From positions 21,797 to 85,796 of the forward strand of contig JAGXGA010000067.1 of NCBI GenBank assembly GCA_024636975.1: a stretch of 64,000 nucleotides of DNA, in the 5' to 3' direction. This document shows positions 27,016 through 36,852 of this stretch, piece by piece. Source of the stretch: Mariniphaga sp. (GTDB lineage Bacteria > Bacteroidota > Bacteroidia > Bacteroidales > Prolixibacteraceae). A program made the translations under genes and the position numbers. Under the pieces are notes generated by a model. It saw nothing but the letters and a program-made list of their open reading frames with translations, was not told the DNA's origin and did no database searches. The stretch's first letter is position 1. Each line of letters begins with the position of its first letter.

Positions 27016-28239
27016 ATGGCACTTGAACAAACATGGAGATGGTATGGTCCCTCTGATCCGGTAACCCTGCAAGATATCCGGCAAGCCGGTGCTACTGGCA
27101 TTGTAACCGCTCTGCATGAAATACAAAATGGAGAAGTGTGGGACATAAAATCAATAGAGAAACGAAAAAGGTTAATTGAATGGAACGACAACCAGCCAAT
27201 TCCTGTAACAAGAGGGTTAACATGGTCGGTTGTTGAAAGTATACCTGTACATGAGGATATTAAGCAGGGAAAGAGCACACGCGATAATTACATCGATAAT
27301 TATATCCAAAGTATACGAAACATTGGTAAAGCCGGTATTCCTGTATTATGCTACAATTTTATGCCTGTGGTCGACTGGACCCGAACCAACCTGAATTTGC
27401 AACTCGAAGATGGTGCACGTGCCCTGGCTTTCGATATGGTTGACTTTGTGGTATTCGACCAGTTCATTCTTTGTCGTAACGGAGCAAAGGAAGCATATGA
27501 CGGGAATCTGATCAAAAAGGCAGAGCAAAGATTTGAATCTATGAGCAGCGAGCAAAAATACGAACTGGAACATACAATTCTTGCCGGATTGCCAGGAGCA
27601 GAAGAATCATGGACCCTTTATCAGTTTCAGGAGAAGATCGATGAATATAAAAACATTGATGATAACACGTACCGCAAAAACCTTGAATATTTCCTAAAGA
27701 AAGTCGCTCCCGTTGCAGCCGAAAGCGGAGTAAAACTGGCAATTCATCCCGATGATCCTCCCTTTTCGTTGTTTGGGTTACCGCGGGTTGTAAGTACCGA
27801 AAAGGACATAGAATTTATACTGAACATTTACGATTCCATATACAACGGGTTCACCCTCTGCACAGGCTCATTAGGAGTAAGACCCGATAACGATCTGGAG
27901 GGAATTGTAAAGAAACACGGATCTAAACTCAATTTCGCCCACTTAAGAAGCACACAGCGCGACGAATACAATGGTTTTCATGAAGCCGGCCACCTGAGAG
28001 GCGACGTGGATATGTACAGTGTAATGCTGGCCATTCTGAAAGAGCAGCGCAAAAGACAAGGTGTTTACCGTCCCGATCATACAATACCCATGCGCGCCGA
28101 CCACGGGCACACAATTCTTGATGATTTAACAAAAAATACCAATCCGGGGTACTCGGCCATCGGATTACTCAGGGGGATGGCAGAACTTCGAGGACTGGAA
28201 TTGGGAATTGAAAGAAGCGGAGCTGTATTTAGCAATTAG
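27016..28239 (+). CDS. uxuA: Mannonate dehydratase
   Basis: A 407-residue enzyme converting D-mannonate to 2-keto-3-deoxygluconate; length fits the family (about 390-400). Motifs: MEQTWRWYGP-like opening, CYNFMPVVDWTRT near residue 113, IHPDDPP near 249, CTGSLGVRPDND near 283, FAHLRS near 310 and MRADHGH near 357, which hold the metal-binding His and Cys. An unusually clear Shine-Dalgarno (AGGAGG) lies 4 bp before the ATG. It follows the Gfo/Idh/MocA gene and precedes KDG kinase, giving two consecutive steps of hexuronate breakdown. Confidence 0.95.
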   Translation: MALEQTWRWYGPSDPVTLQDIRQAGATGIVTALHEIQNGEVWDIKSIEKRKRLIEWNDNQPIPVTRGLTWSVVESIPVHEDIKQGKSTRDNYIDNYIQSIRNIGKAGIPVLCYNFMPVVDWTRTNLNLQLEDGARALAFDMVDFVVFDQFILCRNGAKEAYDGNLIKKAEQRFESMSSEQKYELEHTILAGLPGAEESWTLYQFQEKIDEYKNIDDNTYRKNLEYFLKKVAPVAAESGVKLAIHPDDPPFSLFGLPRVVSTEKDIEFILNIYDSIYNGFTLCTGSLGVRPDNDLEGIVKKHGSKLNFAHLRSTQRDEYNGFHEAGHLRGDVDMYSVMLAILKEQRKRQGVYRPDHTIPMRADHGHTILDDLTKNTNPGYSAIGLLRGMAELRGLELGIERSGAVFSN

Positions 28240-28265
28240 TATCAACAAAAATAAAATTAAATAAA

Positions 28266-29345
28266 ATGAGTCTGGAAATAAAAAAAGAATGTAAATATTC
28301 CTTATTAGTGCCTACCAGTATGGGCGTCAGATTAACACCCGTTAACGGCCAGCCGGTGCACAGCAGCGATACCTATACCATGTATGCAACAAGTGCTGAA
28401 ACAAACGTAGCCAGTATTTCTTCCTACCTTGGATTGCCGGTAAAGGTTTTAACCACTTTCGTTAAGGGAAGTCCGGTGGCACAGTTCATAAAAAACAACC
28501 TAAAGTCCAGGTTTATGGATTTCGAAGGTCCTGAAGTGGAACAGGGAGACCCCTGGGGCTTCCGCCACCAGTTCAACATTGCCGACAGCGGATATGGGTC
28601 ACGCGGACCACGGGTCCATAACGACCGGGCCGGAGAAGTAGGCCGCACACTGAATGCAGGTGATTTCGACCTGGAACGAATATTTGGGAAAGAAGGTGTG
28701 CAGGTAGTGCATCTTTCAGGATTAATAGCCGCCCTCTCAGCCGATACCAGTCGTTTTTGCCTTGAAATAGCAAGGGCAGCTAAAAAACACGGCACACGCA
28801 TTTCTTTTGACTTAAATTACCGTGCTTCATTCTGGAAAGGTCGCGAAGAGGAACTTAGACAGAACTTTACTGAAATAGCCTCTGTTTCCGACATCCTTAT
28901 AGGAAATGAAGAGGATTTCCAGCTGTGCTTTGGCATTGAAGGACCACCAGCCGGAGGTGAAGGAATAAAAGCAAAAATAGATGGTTTTAAAGGCTTGATA
29001 GAACGGGTAAAAGAATCCTTTCCCAATGCATCGGTTTTTGCCACTACCCTTCGTGAAGTGGTTAGTGTTAATGAACACCTGTGGGGGGCTATTATGCTTG
29101 AAGGAGAAAACTGGCATGTGATTGAGCCACGCACTATTCATGTTCTCGACCGCATTGGTGGAGGCGATGGGTTTGTTGGGGGCATGCTCTATGGTATCCT
29201 AAGGGAGTGGAATCCCGAAAAATGGCCACAGTTTGGCTGGGCTACCGGAGCTATGGCTGCAACCTTCCTTACCGACTATGCCCAACCTGCCGACGAGGAA
29301 ATGGTCTGGAGTATCTGGAAAGGAAATGCCCGGGTCAAGAGATAG
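28266..29345 (+). CDS. kdgK: PfkB family kinase, probable 2-keto-3-deoxygluconate kinase
   Basis: A 359-residue ribokinase-like protein. It has SAETNVASISSYLGLP near residue 40, ISFDLNYRASFW near 180, IGNEEDF near 212, and the catalytic loop DRIGGGDGFVGG near 292, where Asp of GGGD serves as base. It would phosphorylate KDG, the product of UxuA, to KDPG. No KDPG aldolase is in the window. It begins 26 bp after uxuA. The GGGDGF loop differs from the commoner GAGDAF, but that variation occurs in the family. Confidence 0.87.
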   Translation: MSLEIKKECKYSLLVPTSMGVRLTPVNGQPVHSSDTYTMYATSAETNVASISSYLGLPVKVLTTFVKGSPVAQFIKNNLKSRFMDFEGPEVEQGDPWGFRHQFNIADSGYGSRGPRVHNDRAGEVGRTLNAGDFDLERIFGKEGVQVVHLSGLIAALSADTSRFCLEIARAAKKHGTRISFDLNYRASFWKGREEELRQNFTEIASVSDILIGNEEDFQLCFGIEGPPAGGEGIKAKIDGFKGLIERVKESFPNASVFATTLREVVSVNEHLWGAIMLEGENWHVIEPRTIHVLDRIGGGDGFVGGMLYGILREWNPEKWPQFGWATGAMAATFLTDYAQPADEEMVWSIWKGNARVKR

Positions 29346-29361
29346 TCGTTAGTTGATAGCA

Positions 29362-29422
29362 GCAGCAGGCAATGAAACTGTGAACAGTAAAAAGTGAACA
29401 GTAAAAAGTAAATAGTAGATAG
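29362..29422. repeat. Dispersed spacer repeat, GTGAACAGT type, copy 1
   Basis: GCAGCAGGCAATGA (29362-29375) is followed by two exact 14-bp copies of GTGAACAGTAAAAA at 29380-29407 and a decaying third. The same arrangement recurs at 63645-63706. No open frame is supported in the 29346-29554 spacer. Confidence 0.7.
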
Positions 29423-29554
29423 CGACAGTAAGCTACAGGCAGTCCGATCTCTTGTAATGATGGTTATAATAGTTTTAAAACAAAAATTGCGGATAAAGTG
29501 CCTGCTACCGACTGTCGATATATACTAAAATATTAATAATTAAAACACTACCAC

Positions 29555-30841
29555 ATGCTATACTACGAAAATGGTTCAAAAAGTACGAACCTCATAGCCG
29601 ATGACCTGAAAGTGGGACTATTTCAGGCGTTGGAGAAGTTAGGGAAAAGAAATAAGGTACTGGCTATTCCGCCTGATTATACGCGACTGCCGTCACGGGC
29701 AGGAGAGCTGACAGAGTTTAGCTGGCAATTTTACCAGGATACACTTACCGATGTATTACCGGCTTTGGGGACCCATTCTCCAATGACCGATGTACAGATC
29801 AAGCACATGTTTGGTAATACTCCACGCAGTCTGTTCCGCGATCACGACTGGCGCAACGATGTAGTTACCCTCGGTACAGTACCTTCCGATTTTGTAAAGG
29901 AAGTATCTGGTGGTGCAGTTGATTATTCCTGGCCGGTGCAGGTAAATAAATTGCTGGTAGAGGGCGATTTCGATCTAATACTTTCAATTGGCCAGGTAGT
30001 GCCACATGAAGTGGTGGGAATGGCTAATTACAACAAGAATGTATTTGTTGGCACCGGCGGTTCGGAAGGCATCAATAAAAGCCACTTCATTGGGGCAGCC
30101 TATGGTATGGAAAAGATGATGGGACGGGCCGATACCCCGGTACGAAGAATTTTTAATTATGCCTCTGATCATTTTGCAACTCACCTGCCCATTGTATATG
30201 TGCAAACGGTTGTTGGACTGAATGAAAACGGAAAGCTGCAAACATATGGACTTTTCATTGGCGACGATTTTGAAGTCTTTGATAAGGCAGCAAGCCTCTC
30301 GCTTCAGGTTAACTTTAAAATGGTTGACAAACCATTGAAAAAGGTTGTCGTGTGGCTCGATCCTACTGAATTTAAAAGCACCTGGCTTGGTAATAAAAGC
30401 ATCTACCGTACACGTATGGCTCTGGCTGACGACGGCGAACTGATCGTTCTGGCGCCTGCCCTGGTTGAATTTGGCGAAGACAAACAAATCGACAAGCTCA
30501 TTAGAAAATACGGGTATTACGGAACCCCGCACACATTAAAGATGGTTGCAGAAAATGAAGACCTGCGTTCCAATCTGGGAGCTGCAGCTCATCTCATTCA
30601 TGGTTCTTCTGAAGGAAGGTTCAGCATTACATATTGCCCCGGTAAAGAGACAAGAAACCTAACACGTGAAGAAATTGAAGGAGTGGGGTTTCAGTATGCC
30701 GATTTTGATGAAATCACAGAAAAATACAATCCTGCCCTGCTAAAAGATGGTTTTAATACACTTCCCGATGGGGAAGAAATATTTTACATTTCAAATCCTG
30801 CCATTGGATTGTGGGCTTATAAAGATAGATTTGATTATTAG
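29555..30841 (+). CDS. LarA (nickel-pincer racemase/epimerase) family protein
   Basis: A 428-residue protein of the lactate racemase catalytic family (DUF2088 N-terminal domain). Positions matching LarA active-site elements are present: Asp41/Arg44 in PPDYTRLP, His74 in LGTHSPMT, His151 in VVPHEVVG and Lys161, placed like the lysine that carries the nickel-pincer nucleotide. Described LarA relatives act on 2-hydroxyacids, including malate and D-gluconate. Here it sits between KDG kinase and a second oxidoreductase, so a sugar-acid 2-epimerase such as gluconate to mannonate is plausible. larB, larC and larE are not in the window. Residue matches are by eye. Confidence 0.82.
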   Translation: MLYYENGSKSTNLIADDLKVGLFQALEKLGKRNKVLAIPPDYTRLPSRAGELTEFSWQFYQDTLTDVLPALGTHSPMTDVQIKHMFGNTPRSLFRDHDWRNDVVTLGTVPSDFVKEVSGGAVDYSWPVQVNKLLVEGDFDLILSIGQVVPHEVVGMANYNKNVFVGTGGSEGINKSHFIGAAYGMEKMMGRADTPVRRIFNYASDHFATHLPIVYVQTVVGLNENGKLQTYGLFIGDDFEVFDKAASLSLQVNFKMVDKPLKKVVVWLDPTEFKSTWLGNKSIYRTRMALADDGELIVLAPALVEFGEDKQIDKLIRKYGYYGTPHTLKMVAENEDLRSNLGAAAHLIHGSSEGRFSITYCPGKETRNLTREEIEGVGFQYADFDEITEKYNPALLKDGFNTLPDGEEIFYISNPAIGLWAYKDRFDY

Positions 30842-30957
30842 GATCAGAGCAAAGGGCTCAAAGCACAGAGCAGAGGGTACAGGGCAAAGGGCTAAGGGCT
30901 AAGAGCTAAGAGTTATGAGCAGAGTGCAGGGAACTAAGAGCTAAGCACAGGAAAGGT
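30842..30957. repeat. Degenerate purine-rich spacer repeat
   Basis: The spacer is made of short near-repeats of the type GGGCTAAGAGCTAAG and AGAGCAAAGGGCTC. No open frame or clear promoter is seen. Similar low-complexity spacers occur after several genes of this cluster. Confidence 0.55.
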
Positions 30958-30992
30958 CAAGGAATTGAATTGGTTAAATTGCATTTCAGAAA

Positions 30993-32033
30993 ATGGATAA
31001 AAACATGAAAAGATTCGAAACAGTGCGCTGGGGAATTATCGGAGTAGGAAATGTTACCGAAAAGAAGAGCGGACCGGCATTTTACAAAACGGAGCATTCA
31101 GAACTTGTTGCTGTTATGCGAAGGAATGCAGATAAAGCTGCTGATTATGCAAAAAGACACAACGTGCCTAAATGGTATACCGAAGCTGCCGATCTAATTA
31201 ACGATCCGGAGGTGGATGCAATATATGTTGCTACCCCACCCGATTCGCACGCACATTATGCCATTGAATCGATGCGTGCCGGCAAACCGGTTTATGTTGA
31301 AAAACCAATGGCCCGCAACTATGCCGAATGCCTTGAAATGCTTAAAGTTTCAGAAGAAACCGGCATACCCCTGTGGGTTGCCTATTACCGGCGAACACTG
31401 CCTGCATTCCTTAAAGTAAAGGAACTGATTGAAGAAGGTGCCATCGGAAAACCATTGCTGATAAATGTTAAACTTATTAAGGTGCGGCCTGAACGAAATC
31501 AAAAGCCCGATGAAATGCACTGGCATGTTTTCCCTGAAATCAGCGGAGGAGGATATTTCTTTGATCTGGGTTCCCATCAGTTCGATTACCTCGACCTTCT
31601 GTTTGGACCAGTAAAGGAAGTATCCGGAATGGCCTCAAACAGGGCAGGTCTTTACCCAGCCGAAGATACTGTAGTGGGAACATGGAAACATGAATCAGGG
31701 ATTACAGGTAACGGCAGCTGGTGTTTTGTTGGCGATGAATCAACGGAAGCAGATGAAATTACAATTATCGGTGAAAAGGGCGAAATAATTATACCCTCAT
31801 TTACCCATGGCCCTGTAAAGGTAAAAACCAACGACGGAATCGTAAAAATGAAGTACAATAACCCGGATCACATTTCGCATTACCTGATTCAACAGGTTGT
31901 AGCTGAATTGCGCGGTGATGGGAAATGTGTCAGCACAGGGGTTTCTGCTGCACGTACCAGCCGGGTGCTGGATGAGATAGTAAAGAACTACTATCCGGGA
32001 AAGAATGAAGTGGGTAAAATGGAGGTTAGTTAG
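30993..32033 (+). CDS. Cytoplasmic Gfo/Idh/MocA family oxidoreductase
   Basis: A 346-residue NAD(P)-dependent dehydrogenase without an export signal. Rossmann motif WGIIGVGNVTEKKSGPAF near residue 14, ATPPDSHAHYAIE near 80, catalytic-region EKPMARN near 103, and DLGSHQFDYLDLLFGP near 192. It is the compact form of the family, unlike the two Tat-leader members at 20.7 and 25.5 kb. Its place in the sugar-acid cluster suggests oxidation of a free sugar or sugar acid; substrate unknown. An internal ATG at 31005 is an alternative start. Confidence 0.87.
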   Translation: MDKNMKRFETVRWGIIGVGNVTEKKSGPAFYKTEHSELVAVMRRNADKAADYAKRHNVPKWYTEAADLINDPEVDAIYVATPPDSHAHYAIESMRAGKPVYVEKPMARNYAECLEMLKVSEETGIPLWVAYYRRTLPAFLKVKELIEEGAIGKPLLINVKLIKVRPERNQKPDEMHWHVFPEISGGGYFFDLGSHQFDYLDLLFGPVKEVSGMASNRAGLYPAEDTVVGTWKHESGITGNGSWCFVGDESTEADEITIIGEKGEIIIPSFTHGPVKVKTNDGIVKMKYNNPDHISHYLIQQVVAELRGDGKCVSTGVSAARTSRVLDEIVKNYYPGKNEVGKMEVS

Positions 32034-32212
32034 AAACTGGGGGGAGATTGGTGGTGATTAAGTAGATATTTGTTAGAGATTGAAGAGAGTTTTGATGGTG
32101 GTTAGGTTATAATTATATAAAAAACACCTGATAAAAAGCACCTGCACCGCTAACAACAAATCTCATCCTAATCTCAATAAATCACTACCGCATATAAACA
32201 GGAAGTAACAAC

Positions 32213-33343
32213 ATGAAGATAGTTATCGACGATAAAATCCCATACATCAGGGGGGCTTTTGAGCCCTGTGCCGAAGTGGTGTACCTGCCGGGTAGCAAAA
32301 CCACAGCCGAATTGGTAAAAGATGCCGACGCACTGGTTACCCGTACCCGTACCCGCTGCAACAAAGACCTGCTGGAAGGATCAAAGGTGCGGTTCATTGC
32401 CACAGCCACCATCGGTTACGACCACATCGACACCGATTACTGCCGCAATGCAGGAATTGAATGGGTAAATGCCAAAGGCTGCAATGCCGAAAGCGTTAAC
32501 CAGTACATTGCTTCTGCCTTGTTTTCCTGGTCGATGAAAAACAGGATTGACCTTAAAGAAAAAACGATTGGGATTGTAGGTGTCGGGGAAGTGGGATCAC
32601 GTGTGGAGAAATTGTGCAGGACTATCGGAATGAAGGTGCTGTTGAATGACCCGCCCCGCGAAAGAAAGGAAGGAAGAGAACATTTTGTTCCGCTTGAACA
32701 AATTCAGCAGCAAGCCGATATCGTTACCTTTCATGTACCTCTGAACATGAAGGGTGAAGATGCCACCTTCCACCTTATTGATGACAAATTTCTAAATAGC
32801 CTGCAAAAAAAACCTTTGCTGATCAACTCTTGCAGGGGCGAAGTAACAAGAACCGATGCTGTAAAAAATGCTATTAAAGAAAGCACAATAGCCGGATATA
32901 TTGCCGATTGCTGGGAAAACGAACCCGATATCGACCTGGAGCTGCTGAATCGTGTTGATTACGGTACACCCCACATCGCGGGATACTCAAGAGACGGCAA
33001 AGCCAACGGAACAACAATGAGTGTAAGGGCCATCAGCCGTTTTTTTAACCTGGGCATCGATAACTGGGAACCGGCTAATGTAGAGCTTCCGGAAAATACA
33101 ATTATTGATATAAATGGGAACCAGCGAAGGGAATATTCAATCCTTGCTGAAGCCATACTTTCAACATACGATATCGAATCGGATAATGAAGCCTTACGCA
33201 ATGCCCCATACTTATTTGAGCAGCTTAGAGGCGATTACCCGTTGCGAAGGGAGTTTGATTCGTACACAGTTAAAGTAAGGAATGTGGAAGCAAAGACGAT
33301 GAGCAAGCTTAGAAAGTTGGGGTTTAAGGTAGAAGAAGGGTGA
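32213..33343 (+). CDS. pdxB: Erythronate-4-phosphate dehydrogenase (PdxB)
   Basis: A 376-residue D-2-hydroxyacid dehydrogenase of PdxB length. It begins KIVIDDKIPYIRGAF, has ATATIGYDHIDTDYC near residue 61, the Rossmann motif GIVGVGEVGSRVE near 115, INSCRGEV near 202 holding the catalytic Arg, and HIAGYSRDGKANGTT near 251 holding the catalytic His. The C-terminal region (about 285-376) is the PdxB dimerisation domain. The usual role is step two of the DXP-independent vitamin B6 route. It lies between a sugar dehydrogenase and gnd, with no other pdx genes nearby, so a catabolic role for a phosphorylated sugar acid is also possible. Confidence 0.87.
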   Translation: MKIVIDDKIPYIRGAFEPCAEVVYLPGSKTTAELVKDADALVTRTRTRCNKDLLEGSKVRFIATATIGYDHIDTDYCRNAGIEWVNAKGCNAESVNQYIASALFSWSMKNRIDLKEKTIGIVGVGEVGSRVEKLCRTIGMKVLLNDPPRERKEGREHFVPLEQIQQQADIVTFHVPLNMKGEDATFHLIDDKFLNSLQKKPLLINSCRGEVTRTDAVKNAIKESTIAGYIADCWENEPDIDLELLNRVDYGTPHIAGYSRDGKANGTTMSVRAISRFFNLGIDNWEPANVELPENTIIDINGNQRREYSILAEAILSTYDIESDNEALRNAPYLFEQLRGDYPLRREFDSYTVKVRNVEAKTMSKLRKLGFKVEEG

Positions 33344-33381
33344 AGAGGGTTAGGTAGTATTTTGGTGATATTTGGTAGAAG

Positions 33382-33454
33382 TTACCACCAATTCACCAAA
33401 GGCTCTAAAAAATCCATATGGTGAGGTTTGGTGAATTTGGTGACTTGGTGGTAA
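33382..33454. repeat. Imperfect inverted repeat between pdxB and gnd
   Basis: TTACCACCAATTCACCAAA (33382-33400) pairs with TTTGGTGAAT (33427-33436) and TTGGTGGTAA (33445-33454), with an extra TTGGTGAC piece between. The whole 33344-33619 spacer is rich in GGTGA/CACC words and has no open frame. Confidence 0.6.
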
Positions 33455-33619
33455 AGAAAAAGAGGCATAAACCAGTAAAATACCTAAGAAAAAATAAAGA
33501 GAGCTAAACACCAAAACACCAAAGGCACTAAGGTGAGTTAGGTGACCTGGAAATTAGGTAATGATTAGGTGGTAGTTGGAAGATATTAAATTATAAACAA
33601 ACTATATAAATTACAAAGA

Positions 33620-35074
<1,455 letters not shown>

Positions 35075-35094
35075 CCAACTGCGTTTATATTTAC

Positions 35095-35126
35095 AAAAAG
35101 GGAGAGGCATTTGCCTTTCCCTTTTT
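35095..35126 (+). terminator. Rho-independent terminator after gnd
   Basis: AAAAAGGGAGAGGC pairs with GCCTTTCCCTTTTT (one G-T wobble) around a 4-nt loop, ending in a T run. It marks the end of the plus-strand sugar-acid cluster and could also work from the minus side. Confidence 0.85.
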
Positions 35127-35208
35127 ATATATTACCTCCTGACTTTGTATATGCAAGTCGATTAATGGAATGTTGTCGTGTTAAATTATGAAGCGAAAAT
35201 CTATCAGT

Positions 35209-36009
35209 TTAAACTGATGTACCATTATTACCCTGGTCATCAATCCCCTTTATAGTCATTAATAAAAAATCCAGGCATTGTGAATAATCCAATTCATCAT
35301 ACTCTAATCCAAGCTTTCTGATATTTGCATAATAGTCCTTGATTTTTATATAATAGTTCTTTTCTAATTGGACGGATGCTGCTTTTTGTCCAATTTTCTC
35401 CATCAAAAACCATTTCTCAATAAGTCGTGCAACACGTCCATTGCCATCCTGGAAAGGATGGATTTTCACAAAAATAAAATGGATTAATGATGCATAATAA
35501 AAAACCTCAAACGGATTTAATTCAGTATGCTGTAACAATTCAATATCATGAAATAATTTATCAAGCTCTGATTTTACTATTGTGGGGATGGCAGCAACAT
35601 ATTCTATCCTGTCTTCATCATTGATCACAAACATGGGATTATTGCGAATCAATCCTTGCTGACTCTTAGGTAAAAGATTTTCACTTAAAATCGAGTGTAC
35701 CTTTTGCACATTTTCCACGGTCAGTTTATTATTATCAATAAAATCATAGGCTGAATACAAATCATCAGCTCTTTGGGTATAGTCAGGTTTATATTTTACT
35801 TTTAAGAATTTGTGCTTGAAATAACTGTCATAATCAATATCCTCACCCTCGATCTTAGAAGAATAAACAGAAGAAACAGATTTATAGAACTGAAAATAAT
35901 CAACAGGCACATCAACCTTTTTAATCTTGTTAATTTTATCCAAAGGCGATTCTGATACACATTTCGTATATTCATTAAGAAGCTTATCTGTCAGAATCTT
36001 AAAGTCCAT
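35209..36009 (-). CDS. Fic family protein
   Basis: A 266-residue protein with the Fic active-site motif HPFQDGNGRVARL, complete with the catalytic His. Fic enzymes usually attach AMP to a Tyr, Ser or Thr of a target protein. The N-terminal stretch (SVSSVYSSKIEGEDI) resembles the inhibitory segment (S/T)xxxE(G/N) found in class II Fic proteins, so self-inhibition is likely. The frame is open to 36084, but ATG at 36009 (MDFKILTDK) is chosen because a TATCTTTG promoter box lies at 36025-36032, which would be inside the longer version. It neighbours decayed toxin and recombinase genes. Confidence 0.88.
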   Translation of the reverse strand: MDFKILTDKLLNEYTKCVSESPLDKINKIKKVDVPVDYFQFYKSVSSVYSSKIEGEDIDYDSYFKHKFLKVKYKPDYTQRADDLYSAYDFIDNNKLTVENVQKVHSILSENLLPKSQQGLIRNNPMFVINDEDRIEYVAAIPTIVKSELDKLFHDIELLQHTELNPFEVFYYASLIHFIFVKIHPFQDGNGRVARLIEKWFLMEKIGQKAASVQLEKNYYIKIKDYYANIRKLGLEYDELDYSQCLDFLLMTIKGIDDQGNNGTSV

Positions 36010-36024
36010 TAACAACAATTTCCA

Positions 36025-36032
36025 CAAAGATA
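36025..36032 (-). promoter_or_regulatory. -7 promoter box of the Fic gene
   Basis: On the minus strand TATCTTTG exactly matches TAnnTTTG and lies 15 bp before the chosen ATG. No clear -33 TTG is seen at the usual 19-21 bp distance. Confidence 0.5.
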
Positions 36033-36162
36033 CATTTTTTAGTACCCGATATAAATTAACGGGCAATAGGGTATTGAAAACCACAACAAGAGATAAAACG
36101 GGCAGATCGTTGGGCAGATAACATGAGGTGGCAGAGGATGAACTACAAAATATTATAAGACT

Positions 36163-36246
36163 CTAGATCCCTCTTACTTTCATACCAAAGCATTGGTAAG
36201 AATATCCTGATGCGCTTCGAGGCTTTATGTCTACTTGATAGATCAT
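36163..36246 (-). pseudogene. Truncated RelE/ParE-like toxin remnant
   Basis: The ATG overlaps the stop of the antitoxin gene by 4 bp (ATGA), the usual toxin-antitoxin arrangement. The frame begins MIYQVDIKPRSA, like the first strand of RelE/ParE toxins, but stops at TAG after 27 codons, against about 90-100 in intact toxins. No remaining toxin sequence is recognisable in any frame down to the Fic gene. It is therefore probably a dead toxin; identification rests on 12 residues and context. Confidence 0.5.
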
Positions 36247-36485
36247 AAATATTTCTTTAACAATCGGTTTGACTCTTCCCAACTAATTACATTGTCGGGA
36301 TTTTTTTCATAATCGTCTAACCTTTCATCAATCAAATCTTTATGTGCCTGGGTCAATGTAAAATCCTTACTGCGCACAAAATAATCCTGAAACATTGCAT
36401 ATAAAGCCTCCAATGACTTTTCATCAAGGTGGTCTATTTGGTTATGTAAGTCTTTTCTTAATTCTGGTGCATTCATAATATCCAT
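36243..36485 (-). CDS. Putative addiction-module antitoxin component
   Basis: An 80-residue acidic helical protein with a Leu/Glu pattern (ELRKDLHNQIDHLDEKSLEAL) and C-terminal WEESNRLLKKYL. It resembles the small addiction-module component family paired with RelE toxins in Bacteroidota. A second ATG at 36476 (MNAPELRK) is an alternative start. Its downstream partner overlaps by 4 bp but is truncated, so this antitoxin is probably an orphan. Upstream lies a decayed recombinase. Confidence 0.65.
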   Translation of the reverse strand: MDIMNAPELRKDLHNQIDHLDEKSLEALYAMFQDYFVRSKDFTLTQAHKDLIDERLDDYEKNPDNVISWEESNRLLKKYL

Positions 36486-36531
36486 TGCTTTTAACTCCTA
36501 CATAGTTAACGATTAATATTCATTTTTAGTT

Positions 36532-36789
36532 TTATTTCAACGGATGAAACAATTCCAACTGTATTACTAAGTCTGTTAAATCCTCTGTCATGTGCTGCAT
36601 TTGTCAGACATTATTGAATTTTAGCCAGTACATTTTTACGCTTGCTCTTATTTGTCGGCTGTCGATTATTTCAAGGTTTAGTTTCTTTGTCTGGCTAATG
36701 ATATTACAAATCACATCGCCTTGCTTTTTTGACGGGAACAAGTAAGGCTTTGGTTTTTTAAACTTTTCTATGATAATTATACTTTCCAA
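36532..36789 (-). pseudogene. Decayed C-terminal fragment of a tyrosine recombinase
   Basis: The frame encodes SRQIRASVKMYWLKFNNV, close to the RQIRASVxxxWLK box of Bacteroidota phage-type integrases. A TGA follows (36604-36606) and then, in the same frame, QMQHMTEDLTDLVIQLELFHPLK and a stop, the usual tail of this family. The AGHRYVSSTERY-like part that holds the catalytic Tyr is missing. The N-terminal half is also absent (only about 60 residues precede). It is thus an inactive relic that probably marks past insertion of a mobile element carrying the neighbouring Fic and toxin-antitoxin genes. The 36790-36852 spacer shows nothing else. Confidence 0.55.
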
Positions 36790-36852
36790 TACTTTCCCGA
36801 ATTCATATCTTGGCCTCCCATTTAAAATACGTTATTAACAAATTTGAATTAT

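Noticed and set aside
29984..30532. 182-residue antisense frame in the LarA-family gene
   Set aside because: Shadow of a well-supported gene; no domain.
36010..36084. 25-residue N-terminal extension of the Fic protein
   Set aside because: A TATCTTTG promoter box lies inside it, and the sequence has no relation to Fic proteins.
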